Shown piece by piece: positions 43,520 through 55,749 of a stretch of DNA of 64,000 bases (position 1 is its first letter; every line of letters begins with the position of its first letter). Source of the stretch: Acheta domesticus (taxonomy: Eukaryota > Arthropoda > Insecta > Orthoptera > Gryllidae); the NCBI GenBank assembly GCA_031308135.1, contig JAHLJT010000631.1, positions 195,476,685 through 195,540,684 on the forward strand. The letters are read 5' to 3'. The translations under genes and the position numbers were made by a program. The notes below the pieces were generated by a model. That model searched no databases. It had not been told where the DNA came from and saw only the letters and a program-made list of their open reading frames with translations.

Positions 43520-45482
43520 TATTAATTTGGTATGCTATAGTTTCGAATCATTGCTCAGGAAATTAAGTATGAATTTTATTTAATGAAGTTTAAAGGAGAA
43601 AATGAAATTCTGTATTTAAATAATTACTATGGATTTATTCCTAGGTCTATTGTGTGTTATTAATAAATTACGTGTTCAATAGACATTTCTAGTTTCTACT
43701 AAAAGCCTAGTGTATTGCGTTCGGAATGAATTCATTGCTCAGTAGTATTGCTGCAGTTTTTCTAACCTCTTTCGTGCGAAATAAGATTGCAGTATTTTTA
43801 AAGCCTTCTGATTTCTCCGCATTATATTACTTGAATAAAATACACGACCAATACACCACTTCCAAGTACATGTGTATATTTAACTAAACTCTCAAACTAT
43901 TTCTGAATTGCTTAGAGAAAAGAAAATTTTTTGAATATTTGTGTTTTTTCACTCCCTTTTCCATGCTGTTTCTGTTGAAAAAATTGCAAATCACCAACGC
44001 TCCACACTTCGATGTTTGTTGAGAAACACCTACGTATATAATGCTAGACTTGAAAATCATTATCACAAGAAGTAGATTTCCGGAGAAAATATTATACTGT
44101 GTTACGTTCAGTAGAAAGATATTACAGAGACATTTTGGTTGAAACTTTCTCATATGAAAAGAAATTTAATTCATCTACTTTTACGAGTTTAAAAATATAT
44201 TTGAGATAATATATTGATAACCATAGAATTTGTAATACATTATTATTATCATACCGGCTTTTACGATAAAATCCAATCCCATTTAACGTACATAGCATAG
44301 AGATGGTGCTGTATTAATTGTTATTTGGTCTCTACCCTATGTCTACAATATACCAAGCCTCTGCGAATCCCAAAATACCTGCAACCACAAACATTTTGTC
44401 GTACGGTAATAGCTGAAATTCGAATGTAACCATCGAGCTGTAGAAAGAAAACCTCTCCACCGTTAATGTGTTTCCAACGGGAAGAGGAAACCACAAAACC
44501 GCGAAGCTCTAATCGACTGGTGACCTGAAAATCATGATCAAATCCACGTTACGCCTCCGCAGCTATGCAGGTGTGAAATTCAATGTGGTACGCTACGTCA
44601 AGGATGTTGTATTGGGATTTGTGCATTGAGATGCAGAGTAATGTAGTAAACTGTTTAGACTGATGTGCCATTTCTATCCAATTTAATTTCTAAGTAACAA
44701 TAAGTGAATCAAAATGTATCTGAGAAATTGTATAAAATAAAATGTTTTAAAATGTATAGTGAGAGAAATTTGGTGTTTTTAATGGGTTCGAGAGTAGTGC
44801 TTTGCCAAAAAATTATCAGTATTTCATAACTAATTAACACCTTTGGATAAATAAAAACATGAAATTCACTCTTTCCAAACCTGTTTTACCGTTTCCCTTC
44901 AAATTTCAAAATTCCTGTATTTGATGATTGTCTAATAAAACTTTGGTTCAATATGTTGAAATAGAAATCGACACAAAACCAACCTGGAACTAATGTATTA
45001 AAAAAACTAATAATTTAAACGAAAAAAAAGTTTTAAAATTCAATTCAATTACCAACTCAAAATATTCTCTTTATTTTGGAGGTGGAAAGGAAGGTTTTGA
45101 AAATAATTATGTTAAAACAATAGTCTTTATATCTTATTATATCAATTTATATTAAAATGTACAAAAACGATAACATAAAAATTACAAAATATATGTCATT
45201 AATAAATTTATATATTTAAATAAAAAATAAGAACATATAAAGTCTAATTAGAAGAAAAAGAAAAAAATATATGCCATTGAGGTGCGCACCATCATTGTAA
45301 CGATGTTTAAATTCATCAAACTATATTTATATAATAATATATGACTTTCTATTTATCTTATAGGTGGGAATAAGACAGGTTCCCGAAGCGTAGGGATAAT
45401 AAAGAAACTATTTAACGTGATTTTCCCAATTTATTAACAATAATAATTTGACTGTTTGTAATTATGTGGGACCATATTTACC
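43520..45482. other. AT-rich gene-free stretch
   Basis: AT-rich. No supported feature. 44440-44600 is less AT-rich and may be a decayed SINE. Confidence 0.45.
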
Positions 45483-45514
<32 letters not shown>

Positions 45515-45515
45515 T
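45483..45515. repeat. (TAA)n at the retrotransposon 5' junction
   Basis: About 10 TAA units directly abut the truncated coding sequence of the retroelement and are read as an Asn run in its frame. Confidence 0.95.
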
Positions 45516-46170
45516 CACCATTGATCATATTGTCTCAGCTTGTCCAATCCTAGCAAAGACCGAATACTTGAAAAGACACGATAGGGTATGTAGCTACCTC
45601 CACTGGCAGATCTGTACCGCCCTCGAAGTTCCGAACACATGCCCCAAGTGGTACGAACACTCACCGAAACCGGTGACGTCTGTTGGATTGTGTACGATAT
45701 TGTACGACCAACAGATTCAAACTGATCGCACGATAGCGGCAAACAAACCGGATATAGTTATCCGGGATTTGGCGAAAAAATCGTGTTTACTTATCGATGT
45801 TGCTGTACCTTGCGATCAAAACGTCGTAACCAAGGAGGCAGAGAAACGTCTTAAATACAAGAGTTCGGAAATCGAGATCAGCCGAATGTGGGGCATAAAA
45901 GCACAGGTCGTCCCGATAGTTATCGGAGTTCTGGGATTTGTTCCGCAAAATTTGAGTAAGAACTTGTCTAAACTCCCAGGTAATTCAAAAGACTGGGAAG
46001 TGCAAGAAATCGCTTTATTTGGAACAGCCCACATTTTGCGCAAAGTATTGTAGAGGCAACGACAGTCCCTAGATCTACTTCTTAGGTAGCTGGTTGCAAC
46101 CTGGAATAGATTTTATATTCAGCCGACACATAACATCTTTATTCGTGATTTAGAGGAATAATAATAATAA
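45516..46170 (+). mobile_element. 5'-truncated Dong/R4-like non-LTR retrotransposon, copy 1
   Basis: The open frame to TAG at 46051-46053 is the C-terminal end of a retrotransposon polyprotein. Visible motifs are HIVSACPIL and RHDRVCSYLHW (remains of a Cys/His zinc knuckle whose first cysteines are lost), WYEHSPKPV, TDRTIAANKPDIVIRD then LIDVAVP (PD-x14-D, the catalytic pattern of restriction-like endonucleases of R2/R4-type elements), KEAEKRLKYKSSEIE and LFGTAHILRKVL. The reverse transcriptase is absent by 5' truncation. The 3' UTR runs to a (TAA)n tail at 46157-46170. TAA on both borders fits Dong-type elements, which insert into TAA repeats. Not functional. Confidence 0.85.
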
Positions 46171-46184
46171 TTTTACGCTCCACC

Positions 46185-46500
46185 TTGTTGATCAGCCGAA
46201 TATGGAGTGTAAAAGCAGAGGTCGTGCCGATAGTTCCCAAAACTCTGGGATTTTTGTTCCGCAAAATTTGTGTGAGTACTTGGCTTAACTTCCAGGTCAT
46301 TAAAAACAACTGGAAAGTGCAAGACATTGCTTCATTGGGAACAACCCACATTTTGCGCAAATTATTGTAGAGGCACCGATAGTCGTTACATCTATTTCTT
46401 AGGATGTTGGTTGCAATCAGGAGTAGATTTTATATTCAATTGACTCATAACATCTTTAGTCGTGAAGTAGATTAACAATTAATAACAAAGACAATAATAC
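46185..46500 (+). mobile_element. second, shorter copy of the same retrotransposon 3' end
   Basis: From GATCAGCCG at 46190 the sequence repeats copy 1 from 45876 onwards: SRIWSVKAEVVPIV, then KTLGFLFRKI, then NWKVQDIASLGTTHILRKLL and TAG at 46368-46370. A similar 3' UTR (CATAACATCTTTAGTCGTGA) and an AATAAT-rich tail follow. It shows roughly 75 percent identity and carries small indels, so the two are independent or old duplicated insertions, head to tail. Confidence 0.82.
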
Positions 46501-46783
46501 TAACAATAATATTTCACCGCCAGATCGGAAATGTAAGCTCGACAATTACGTAGGAGTACGTTTACCGTTTCGCAATTGTTAACCGCAGTTGTGGCATTAC
46601 AGTTAGTTTGCATTATATATTTGTTGTAAATAACGTTTTGATATAAGAATTGACTGCCTCATCAAGAAATAAAACGTGGATATCTCCATATCGCTACGGT
46701 AGTTGTGACCAGGTGGTTAAACATAAATGTTCATCTACGGGACTATTAGCTTCTGAAGGCTCTTTGACGAGTTACTGTCACAA

Positions 46784-46862
46784 TAGCTCAAGTGACTGGA
46801 GCAACTGGGTGTATACCAGCGGAATAGCATTCGATTCCCGGCTGAGTTCCTCAATACCTTGA
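46784..46862 (+). mobile_element. tRNA-like SINE head
   Basis: A box TAGCTCAAGTGACTGG (46784-46799) and B box GCATTCGATTCCC (46828-46840). A CTGG/CCAG stem closes a 7-nt loop GTGTATA that would show a GUA anticodon (Tyr). The T-stem is broken, so this is a tRNA-derived element or decayed tRNA rather than a gene. Confidence 0.5.
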
Positions 46863-46869
46863 ACAATGA

Positions 46870-48525
46870 AAATATTTATTATCATAGTATTAACAGGTAG
46901 TAGTCTTAGCAGCAAAAATAATGCTGAGGAGAACAACACAAAATCGGTTTGCAGAAAGTGGCACGCACACTGCCCAACAACAAGAAAAATCTCCAACAAA
47001 TTAAAAACTTTAACAAAAACAGTTTTCACGAATACTGCAGTAACACAGTATAGTGTATGCAGGTTTTGACATACCAAGAAAGTAATAAATGTTTATGTTT
47101 CATAATGCAACAAGTAAATAGCATATGTGTGTATATATACAAATTATATAGATATGTAATGGCTGGCAGGTTCTTCCTTGAAGACTCTATTTAACTCAAC
47201 GTCAGATGTGGTCTAAGTAGGAACACTGCGATTACGATAATTTGGTCGGTACCCTTGGTATGAGAACAGACGAAAGAGTGTAATCAAATATTTGCAGTTT
47301 TCAGACGAAATCGTAACTGTTGCATTGATTTTGGATTTTCACCTTGTTCCTGGGCACCTAATAAAAATCTACATTTCTTACATTGCTGGTACCTGAATAG
47401 TTTTCTTTCAGTTTTCGGGCGCATTGGAATTTAGAAATATAGAAAATAATTTGCTTTATATATAAGTTAATTCCAATCTCTTCAGTGACGCGGCAACAGT
47501 GACCAGGTAAAATGTGCCTGTCAAAACGCGAGCAATCCAACGCAATTTTCGGACCACACGTCAGCCTCAACACCATCACTAAATATTACGTTTCACGTCA
47601 GGAAAATCGCGTGTTACAGAGCGAAGAGATACAAATTTTTAACTAGCTAAAATGCACAGTTCGTCGTGAAATCACATGTCAAAACACGACCTCAAATCTT
47701 CAAACAAATAGGTACAACATACGAATAACATTCGTGGAAAATATTAACATTTAAAAATTTAGTTTTTACTTCAGTAATATTATTTCTCATTTAAACTTAT
47801 ACGTTTACTCCATCGAATAGGGGAACAGTACATCATTAAAATAGAAATAATTACTAAACGTTGATAAAAATAGTAATAATAGTAAATATATAATAATCAG
47901 TGATTATCATATTCCGTATTTTTGAAATTGTAGCATCGTGTGCAAATAAAGAACATATCTTTATCATCAAAATTAATAACTTTTAACATATTTTCTCTCA
48001 TAAATGTTCAACTGAATCTCGTTTGTTCGAATCTTTAGCAGTGTAGTGTACGGAATTTGGTTTTATGAAAACTGAAATATTTGAATTTAATATTGAAGTT
48101 AAATCCTCAGTTTTCGAACTCCCAGAGAATCTGACCATATGTCTTCACAAGTTTCATACTGATTGCAAGTTATATCACATTATTAATAATTTATAATCAA
48201 TAAAGCAAAATTTCTAAATTAAAGTATTACACGAGTTTTCAGGAGCAAAGATTGTATTGGAAACCAAACCAATCTAACTCAAAAACTTATCTGCTTAACC
48301 AATTTCCGCGAAATAAATCAATCGAAAAGGGATTCTACAACAGATAACGGGAGTCACCGAAAAATTGCTTAACCACATTGCAATGGCGGAAGTGTGATCT
48401 CTACGTTCACTGCTAAAAAACCGCTACCTCAAACAGGAGCGGAGTATGTGCAACAGCATGTGGACTAAAAGGGAATTTGACCATCTGTCTGACAGACGTC
48501 CCACCTGCTCACTAATCGCCCGCTC
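46870..48525. other. AT-rich gene-free stretch
   Basis: No supported feature. Confidence 0.45.
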
Positions 48526-48529
48526 ATCA

Positions 48530-49480
48530 ACCCATTCCACAAACGGCTCCGCAACCCTCTCTCCAACTCATTCGCCAACATGCTCGCCCGCCTGCTAGCC
48601 CACCTTCCCACCCGTCCGCTCGCTCGTCCGCCCTCCCGTCCGCCCTCCCGTCCGCCCTCCCGTCCGCCCTCCCGTCCGCCCTCCCGTCCGCCCTCCCGTC
48701 CGCCCTCCCGTCCGCCCTCCCGTCCGCCCTCCCGTCCGCCCTCCCGTCCGCCCTCCCGTCCGCCCTCCCGTCCGCCCTCCCGTCCGCCCTCCCGTCCGCC
48801 CTCCCGTCCGCCCTCCCGTCCGCCCTCCCGTCCGCCCTCCCGTCCGCCCTCCCGTCAGCCCTCCCGTCCGCCCTCCCGTCCGCCCTCCCGTCCGCCCTCC
48901 CGTCCGCCCTCCCGTCCGCCCTCCCGTCCGCCCTCCCGTCCGCCCTCCCGTCCGCCCTCCCGTCCGCCCTTCCCGTCCGCCCTTCCGTCCGCCCTTCCGT
49001 CCGCTCTCCCGCCCGTTCACCCCTCTGTTCGACCCGCAAGACGCTTCCTCCACGACTTGTAAGCGTGGCAGCCCGGTCGACACGCAATTCGTCAACCTAC
49101 CATCTCTCTGAGGCAACCTGACCCCACCTGCTCAGCAACTCTTCCGCCGAAGGCCCGCCTACTGGCCAATGCGCCCGCCCGTCTGCTCGCGCAGCACCGC
49201 CGGCGAGCGAATAATCATCGCCGCGCACGCCTGTAAATCCGCCCGTGAAAATCCGAATGGACCGCGCGCCCGCAGGCCGTCAATCAGGGGAATCGGTTGC
49301 CGCAGCACGCTCATCACCCACCAACCGACCTCGCCCACCCCTTCTCCCTCGCAACCGCATCTCCCTCCACGCCCCCAACGGTAAGTCCCCTCTTCCACGC
49401 AACTGTTCCCGCTCTTTCCCACCCGCCTTATTCTACCCACTCGCTTCCGATTGGTTGACTTCTCTGTTTCTCGGGCATCC
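48530..49480. other. GC-rich island L
   Basis: A 12-bp array occupies the left third. The right part (49140-49400) is a mixed CpG-rich segment ending in a strong donor-like CAACGGTAAGT at 49377-49387. Confidence 0.7.
48625..48968 (+). repeat. 12-bp minisatellite (CGTCCGCCCTCC), nearly homogeneous
   Basis: About 28 tandem copies with a single internal substitution (CGTCAGCCCTCC at about 48853) and decayed units only at the right end (CCCTTCC). The four-codon unit gives PPSR on plus and GRAD or GGRT on minus in overlapping frames. No gene is inferred. Confidence 0.97.
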
Positions 49481-49579
49481 AAACAGTCTTCTAATTTTCG
49501 TTTTCACCATCACCCTGCCTACGTCTTACTCCCTGAACTCTGATTTTCCCTTTAAATTCCTTAACATAATTATTCTAGT

Positions 49580-49642
49580 TTTCTTCTTTTTCTGCTTCTG
49601 CTTCTTCTTCTTCTTCTTCTTCTTATTATTATTATTATTATA

Positions 49643-49702
<60 letters not shown>
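49580..49702. repeat. (TTC)n(TTA)n compound microsatellite
   Basis: A CTT/TTC run passes into about 26 TTA units with one TAA-shifted interruption near 49640. Confidence 0.95.
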
Positions 49703-51265
49703 GTCGAATATCACTAATCCATTGCGGAATTTGATATAAGAGGTCATTTTGAGCTTGGTGTGTGTATGTATGTGGATGAGTGGGGGTTGTGTAATTTTTT
49801 CTTAAGATATGAAAATACTTCACAAAACTTGAATCATGTTAAATCTACTTTGCCCTTTCCATTAAGCAGAACTTCTCGTACGATGAAGTTCATTTACCTT
49901 TTAAGCACACATTCTCTCCCCGCAAATGGGTGTTTTAAGCAAGAGATTGTTGAAATGGAGGGGGAAATTCTCGGCATTACAAAGCTGTAGCGGAAACAGT
50001 GGTAAGAGCTGAGAAATTGCTTTGGCCGCTCGGAAAACGGGCGTTTTGAGAATTTGGAAGTTCATGAACGAAGTGTGAGTGGAAGAAGTTGGCATGCAAG
50101 AAGCTTATGGTAATTGCCAAGGTGAACGCCTGCTCCCGCTCACAAGGGGAGGAAAATAAAATTAGCTGTAAAAATGTTTGGTTTTCATTTATGAATCGCG
50201 TTAGTGGACTTAATCAAACAGCTACCGGAACCGAGACCATTTTGAATGAAAACTACAACTCTGTTTTGCCCCCGACCGGGAACCAAACTCGGGAACAAGA
50301 ATAACTCTATCGACTTTTAAATAATATAGTAATATTTGAGGTGATACATAAGCGAATTGGAAGAGGCGATAATGTCCCAAAGCTTTTGTTTACATTCCAA
50401 GACAGACATGAAACGCATATTACGTTTTCTACGTGGAATTAATTTCATTTTTATTCTAATATTGCTGCCCTTTCCCGTTAGATACAAGTACGAAATGATC
50501 AGATGGTGTGATCGTGGAAGTGGGGAGTGAGGGCACAATCTTCTCTTTGTCGAATACCTGTCAGTAACTCTAGCAGCAATAAACTGGAGGTTTTTGGAAT
50601 TTTGTACTGTTAGATGTACTACGCGGGGATCGTGCAGAGAGAACGCGACACTCTAAAACATAAACACGCAAGCAGTAATGAGACTTCTAAGAAGGAAACA
50701 ATTCACATTCCTTCTGAGCTCGCTCCTTCTCATATAGGGATCAAAGGCTACCGATGGTACGCAAGCTCATGAACAGTCGCACTTAATCAGCTACAAGCAT
50801 AGAGTGTTATTAGTGAGGTTTACTCAGAATTTGAGATCTGTTGGAACCACTAGTAAAAATAAGTGCGGTCGGTGGGCAGATTTTTGTTTTAGGAATTTAG
50901 GCGGGGTAAGCGAAGCAAAAGTATAAATAGACGTCCAGGGATGTGATTTCACGCGAGGGGCAGGACAACACCCAAAGACTGAAATAAAACTTACTTATTT
51001 ATTCATGTGAAATAAACACAAGTACATTGACTGAAATAAAACAAACTCAAGTTATTGGGTGTGATATGTATGCACTAAGAATAAATTTCACTTTCCTTCC
51101 AAGCACGTGCCTCTTCTGAAATAGATATCGGAAGGAATGAGTAAAAATGAAGATAATTGAAAAGCATAATGTCATAGAATGCGATTTTTTAACTAGAAGA
51201 TGAGGAATGCAACCTTCCGAAATTAGAGAATTCAGGCGGGAAGATTGATAAAACATGGTTCTCAC
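49703..51265. other. AT-rich stretch, no supported gene
   Basis: Contains a TATA-like GTATAAATAG at about 50920 followed by AATAAA signals near 50985-51040. This could be an old LTR, but no partner or TG...CA ends were found. Confidence 0.4.
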
Positions 51266-51329
51266 AGAAAGGAGCCGTCCTCTGAATTTCGGTGAGCAAT
51301 GGGTACGCTTAGAGAATGTGAACCAACTG

Positions 51330-51445
51330 AAGGCCACACAGCGAGTGGCAGGGCTACTACGGGCTTTTCGGGCCAGAACGGAGGAGGAGTAGGTAAGAGA
51401 ATTTGATTCAGCTGAGGGCCGCACAGCGAGTGGCAGGGTCATCGA
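51330..51445 (+). repeat. short direct repeat
   Basis: AACTGAAGGCCACACAGCGAG and AGCTGAGGGCCGCACAGCGAG, each followed by TGGCAGGG, lie about 81 bp apart. Confidence 0.8.
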
Positions 51446-51499
51446 CCCTTTCTCCCCAAGTGTTGGGAATGGGCGGGGAGAGGGAAGAGTAAGGTTCTG

Positions 51500-51910
51500 G
51501 AGGAGATCGCTATAGAGAGATAGCAACGGACATGCGTGGCGTGAGTGCAAAGTAGACATGGTGGGGCAGGAATAGGTTAGGGAGGGGATCGCTATGGAGA
51601 GAAAGCAACGCGCTGGCAGAGCGTGGATGCGGAAAGGGCTGGGCGGGGCGAGGGGGGGGGGAGTGGGCAGAGTGGGGAAGGAGTAGGGTAGGCAGGGAAT
51701 CTCTATGGAGAGAGAGCAACACGCGGGCAGGGCGTGGGTGTGGAAAGGGCGAGGCGGAGCGAGAGAGGGGAATGGGCGGAGTGGGAAAGGAATAGGGTAG
51801 GAAAGGGACCTCTACGAACAGAAAGCAACGGGCGTGAGGGCATGCGGGTCGGAGCGGGAGGAGTAGTGTAGGGAGGGGACCTCTACGAAGAGAAAGCAAG
51901 GCGCGGGCGT
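51500..51910 (+). repeat. degenerate minisatellite, units 70-110 bp
   Basis: Landmarks of the type GATCGCTATGGAGAGAAAGCAAC occur near 51507, 51587, 51698, 51808 and 51877, separated by G-rich GGGCGGGGCGAG and GGAATAGGGTAGG segments. Spacing varies, so internal indels are common. The minus strand shows recurring LLSLHRDSLPTLLLP-like frames that follow the repeat. Confidence 0.75.
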
Positions 51911-52480
51911 GGGCAAGGCGTGGGTGGGAAACGCGGCGCAGATAGCTAAGCCGCTTACCCAATTTCGCGTGGTTAGAGCGAGCGCCTCGCGCGGCGGCGG
52001 AGTGAACGAAGGTGCCACGGCGCCTGCAGAGGCGCGGAGGGGGCGGGGCGGCGCGACGCGACGCGGCGCGCAAAGCGGAAGAGGAAACACACCAAGACAA
52101 TGCTCGCCTAGCACAATTGGAGCACGAAGAAGGCGACCCAGATCCGTTGAGGAGGACGTTGCTGGTGGTTTCAGCGGACGATGGGCTTCCACATTATGTT
52201 TCCACTCGTGAAATGGAGGAAGACGTTGAGAGCGTGTGTCCTACGAAAGATGTTTTTGAAGAAACGACAGTTTTATTTTTCTCTCTTTGTCATTGTTTTA
52301 TTTTGCCTCAACTTTGTATTGTAATTTTCCTTACTATTTGTAGCCCCCAAAATTGGACTTGCTTTTTCTTGACCACGTTTGGTTTGTTTCTTAACTTAGC
52401 TATGAACTTTCATAGTAATACTTTTTTATTTAGGTACATGATACATAAATGCAATGTGTAAGATTTATCACACATTAAGC
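51911..52480 (+). other. CpG-rich end of island M with an unassigned frame
   Basis: A plus frame from 52012 leaves the repeat and reads AEEETHQDNARLAQLEHEEG, then DPDPLRRTLLVVSADDGLPH and YVSTREMEEDVESVCP before becoming hydrophobic and stopping at 52461. The 52080-52270 part has normal protein-like composition, unlike the surrounding repeats, but I recognise no family and no clear splice sites. Confidence 0.25.
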
Positions 52481-52959
52481 CAAATGCAATCAACGGCTAT
52501 ACGGCACTCCTTTGAAGCTGTTCTACTCTCTTATATGAAATATACAACTATTTTATACAACGAAATATATTTGTGTAGAATCTTTACTGTAGTATACATT
52601 AATTAGAGACCAAATAGTAAACTCATTTTTTTTAAACAGTAGTATTGCGTTTCCTACTTTTTACAAAATAATAATTCAGCAGCATTATAATACAGCAGTC
52701 ATAAGCTGTCAAGATATGAATAAATAAATCACATTATATTTTCCCACACAGTTTTATACAACAAGATGAAACACATTTTGCAATCTTAGGAGTAAAGAAT
52801 TAAGAGTCGAGACCATAAGAGTGAATTACCTTGATCTCTCACGACATCTATTCCACTAGGCTTCTATCTTATTGGGTGTCGAATCTTTTTTCAGCGAGTT
52901 TTGTATCATTAAATGGCGAAATTGCTACGTACCAAACTTTTTCCATAATTCTTACAATT

Positions 52960-53430
52960 ATTTTTCCTACACAAATGGTATAAAACATGTTTTCCAATTC
53001 AGTATATTTACAAATTTGCATTATAGTGAAGATACTAACAGTATTGTCATAGTGACCCTTCAATACAGGAATCACATTAATCAGGTGAAGTACTTCATTC
53101 CATATTTTTTCTTTGTGCTCTCAAAAATATGTATTTTTATTTCCAACAAAAATTGTCTAAAACGTGTCTTTTGAGTGCATTTACGTACTCACATTATAAT
53201 AATAAAAGTAATCGTATTATCATAGTGTTCATGGTATTAGTAATCGTTCATTATAGCAGTCACATTAAACGAGTGAAGTACTTCGTCCCATATTTTTCCT
53301 TTACGCTTCCAAACAGATGTGAGTTTTTTCTCGGCCCAAATTGTCTAAAACGTGCCTTCCGATTGGCTACATTTACAAACTCGCATCACAGTGATCACAG
53401 TAATCCTATTACAGCTGTTGGCGAGAAACA
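52960..53430 (+). repeat. 188-bp tandem repeat, about 2.5 units
   Basis: TGAAGTACTTC occurs at 53086 and 53274, and ATTGTCTAAAACGTG at 53152 and 53340, both exactly 188 bp apart. A first, shorter unit starts near 52975 (ATGGTATAAAACATG). AT-rich, no coding content. Confidence 0.85.
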
Positions 53431-53675
53431 ACCTCGCAGCGCGTTCCAAGAGCAAAGAGTGCGCAAGGGCTGACGAGCCCTGCGGCGTGCCCGGGCGGCG
53501 CCGGTGCGTGGTCTTATCGCATCGGCTTACTGTCCATCAATCACTTAGTCGCCGCCCGCCCGGTATTGCGCGACAGCATCGGCATCGACGCGTGATGCGA
53601 ACGTCGGTCGCTGTCCGATAGCCCCGAATTCTTCCCGGAGAGCAAGAGAGAGAGTGGGGAGGGGGGAGTCCGCTG

Positions 53676-54800
53676 TGGGGTTTTCCCACTGTCCGTTGCG
53701 GGGGCTCGTGAGGGCACGCGTGATGCAGTGGCCACCAGAGGTCTGAGGTCTGTCATGTGAGCGTTAAATGACATATGGTTTTATTGGAGAAATTAATTTA
53801 TTTCGATGATTTTGGTTGACACTTTAGACACCTGCCTCCTAGCGTCCCTTGGTGTTCTCTGCTGTCCTTGGTGGTCTGCCAGGCTCATGTCTGACAGTTT
53901 TCTGTGTCTTTTTAGTCGAGGTAGCCCGAAGGTCCGTTTTTACAGCTCTGAACTACCACGAATAGGAATCCGCCCTGGGGTTTTCCCATTATCCATTGCG
54001 GGGGCTCGTGAGGGCACGCGTGATGCAGTGGCCGCCAGAGGTCTGAGGTCTGTCATGTGAGCGTTAAATGACATATGGTTTTATTGGAGAAATTAATTTA
54101 TTTCGATGATTTTGGTTGACACTTTACAGACTCCTGCCTCCTAGCGTCCCTTGGTGTTCTCTGCTGTCGTTGGTGGTCTGCCAGGTTCATGCCTGACAGT
54201 TTTCTGTTTCTTTTTAGTCGGGGTAGCCCGAAGGTCCCTTTTTACAGCTCTGAACTACCACGAATAGGAATTCGCCCTGGGGTTTTCCTACTGTCCGTTG
54301 CGGGGGCTCGTAAGGGCACGCGTGATGCAGTGGCCACCAGAGGTTGTTCCTTGGTGTTCATCGCTGTCATTGGTGCTCTGCCAGGCTCATCTATGACAGT
54401 TTTCTGTTTCTTTTTAGTCGAGTTAGCCCGAAGGTCCTTCTCTACAGCTCTGAACCACCACGAATAGGAATCCGCTCTAGGGTTTTCCCGCAGTACGTTG
54501 CAGGAGCTCGTGAATGTACCGCATGATGCAGTGGCTACCACAGTTCTGAGATCTGTCATGTGGGCGTCAAATGACAAATGTTTTTATTAGAGAAATTAAT
54601 TTATTTCGATGGTTTTACTTGACGCATTAGGGTATCCGAACTTTAAACTTCCCCCAGTTTATGTGTGTCCGTGTTCTCTGCTGTCTTTGGTGCCCTGCCG
54701 AGGTAGTCCGTAGGCATATCGGTCAATTTTATATTACTTTATAGCCGAAGTAGCCCGAAAGACGGTGTCTATATTTCTAAACTACCATGGATTGGGGAAT
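53676..54800 (+). repeat. 300-bp satellite, about 4 units
   Basis: GGTTTTCCC landmarks recur at 53679, 53979, 54281 and 54481. The first two periods are 300 and 302 bp. The third unit lacks about 100 bp (CTGAGGTCTGTCATG through GACACTTT), giving a period of 200. The last unit decays by 54800. Units carry GATGCAGTGGCCACCAGAGG, GTTAAATGACATATGG and CTGAACTACCACGAATAGG blocks. No conserved frame. Confidence 0.93.
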
Positions 54801-55749
54801 ACATGTTTGGTCAAGCACATACACAACATCCATGACCTTCGATCTCCGATCCATCGAGTCGAAGAAGTCATGATGTCCCCGTGTTAATGACATTGATAAC
54901 CAGGCCCGCTCGAATATTTTACTGATGTAATTTACATCCTCTGCAAACATTCTGGTTCGTTTGGGGTTTTTATTTATTGAGCAACTTTTGTAAATATTTT
55001 ATGAAATGAATTTGCTAACACAACTCCCCGAATATCTTATGAAATATTTATGTTATTGTCCAAAATTAAATACGCAAAATGTACAAGAATGTGCTTATTT
55101 ATCACATTGATGTTTAGCAAAACAATGTTTGAATATAAATTGTGTTTTCGTAGCCGTGAAACATAATTTTTAATATTTTCAAATACCAAAGTAAAAATAA
55201 TGATGTGAAACGTGACAGATACTGAGAGACAAATAAAGGTTGACCGGTGCTCATTTAAATAACATTTTATGATATTTCTTTTTGAATCCTTTTGTAGATA
55301 TTCTCTGTCATCGAGATGTGATGAACAAAGAAAATTCGTCATTATGGCATTAATTTGATCATTACCCTTACTGTAAGAACACTGTTCATTCACCATTTTC
55401 CAATTTTTCTCTCTTTTTCTGATCATAACCTTGGTGAAAGGTTGAGACATTACCAGTCAAAGTGTTTTTCGGAGCTGTGATAAGCCTTCTCAAATCTTAT
55501 TTCCTGATCAACTAGTGCTGCTACAGAATGGCACAGACTTTCCCGTATTAGTTTTCTATTTCCTTGGGTCTTCGCTAGCTATTTGGAATTGTCACATACT
55601 CTTTCTTGCCAGCTGCCATCTATCACCGCCAAAAGTAATTTTTTTGTCATTTTCTTAATTTCTCGGTTTCCTATTGTTGGAACGGAAGTATTAATTTTAG
55701 AATATTAATGAATACAAAAACTTAGCACTAAATGGCAATTTTCTTTTAA
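54801..55749. other. AT-rich gene-free stretch
   Basis: The 137-codon minus frame at 55450-55037 has no recognisable family. Nothing else seen. Confidence 0.4.

Noticed and set aside
46784..46845. tRNA-Tyr gene (GUA loop)
   Set aside because: The T-stem cannot pair and no acceptor stem is present; treated as a SINE head.
48527..49116. GRAD/GGRT/PPSR repeat proteins
   Set aside because: Three overlapping frames of the same nearly perfect 12-bp repeat, so a minisatellite explains them better than a gene.
50220..50310. Minus-strand SINE with a GTTTGGTTCCCGG B-box-like motif
   Set aside because: No A box at a suitable distance upstream on that strand.
50490..51060. Solo LTR with TATA-like GTATAAATAG and AATAAA signals
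   Set aside because: No TG...CA ends, target duplication or second copy could be seen.
55037..55450. 137-codon minus frame as a gene
   Set aside because: AT-rich, no recognisable motif or conserved pattern, and no splice or promoter evidence.
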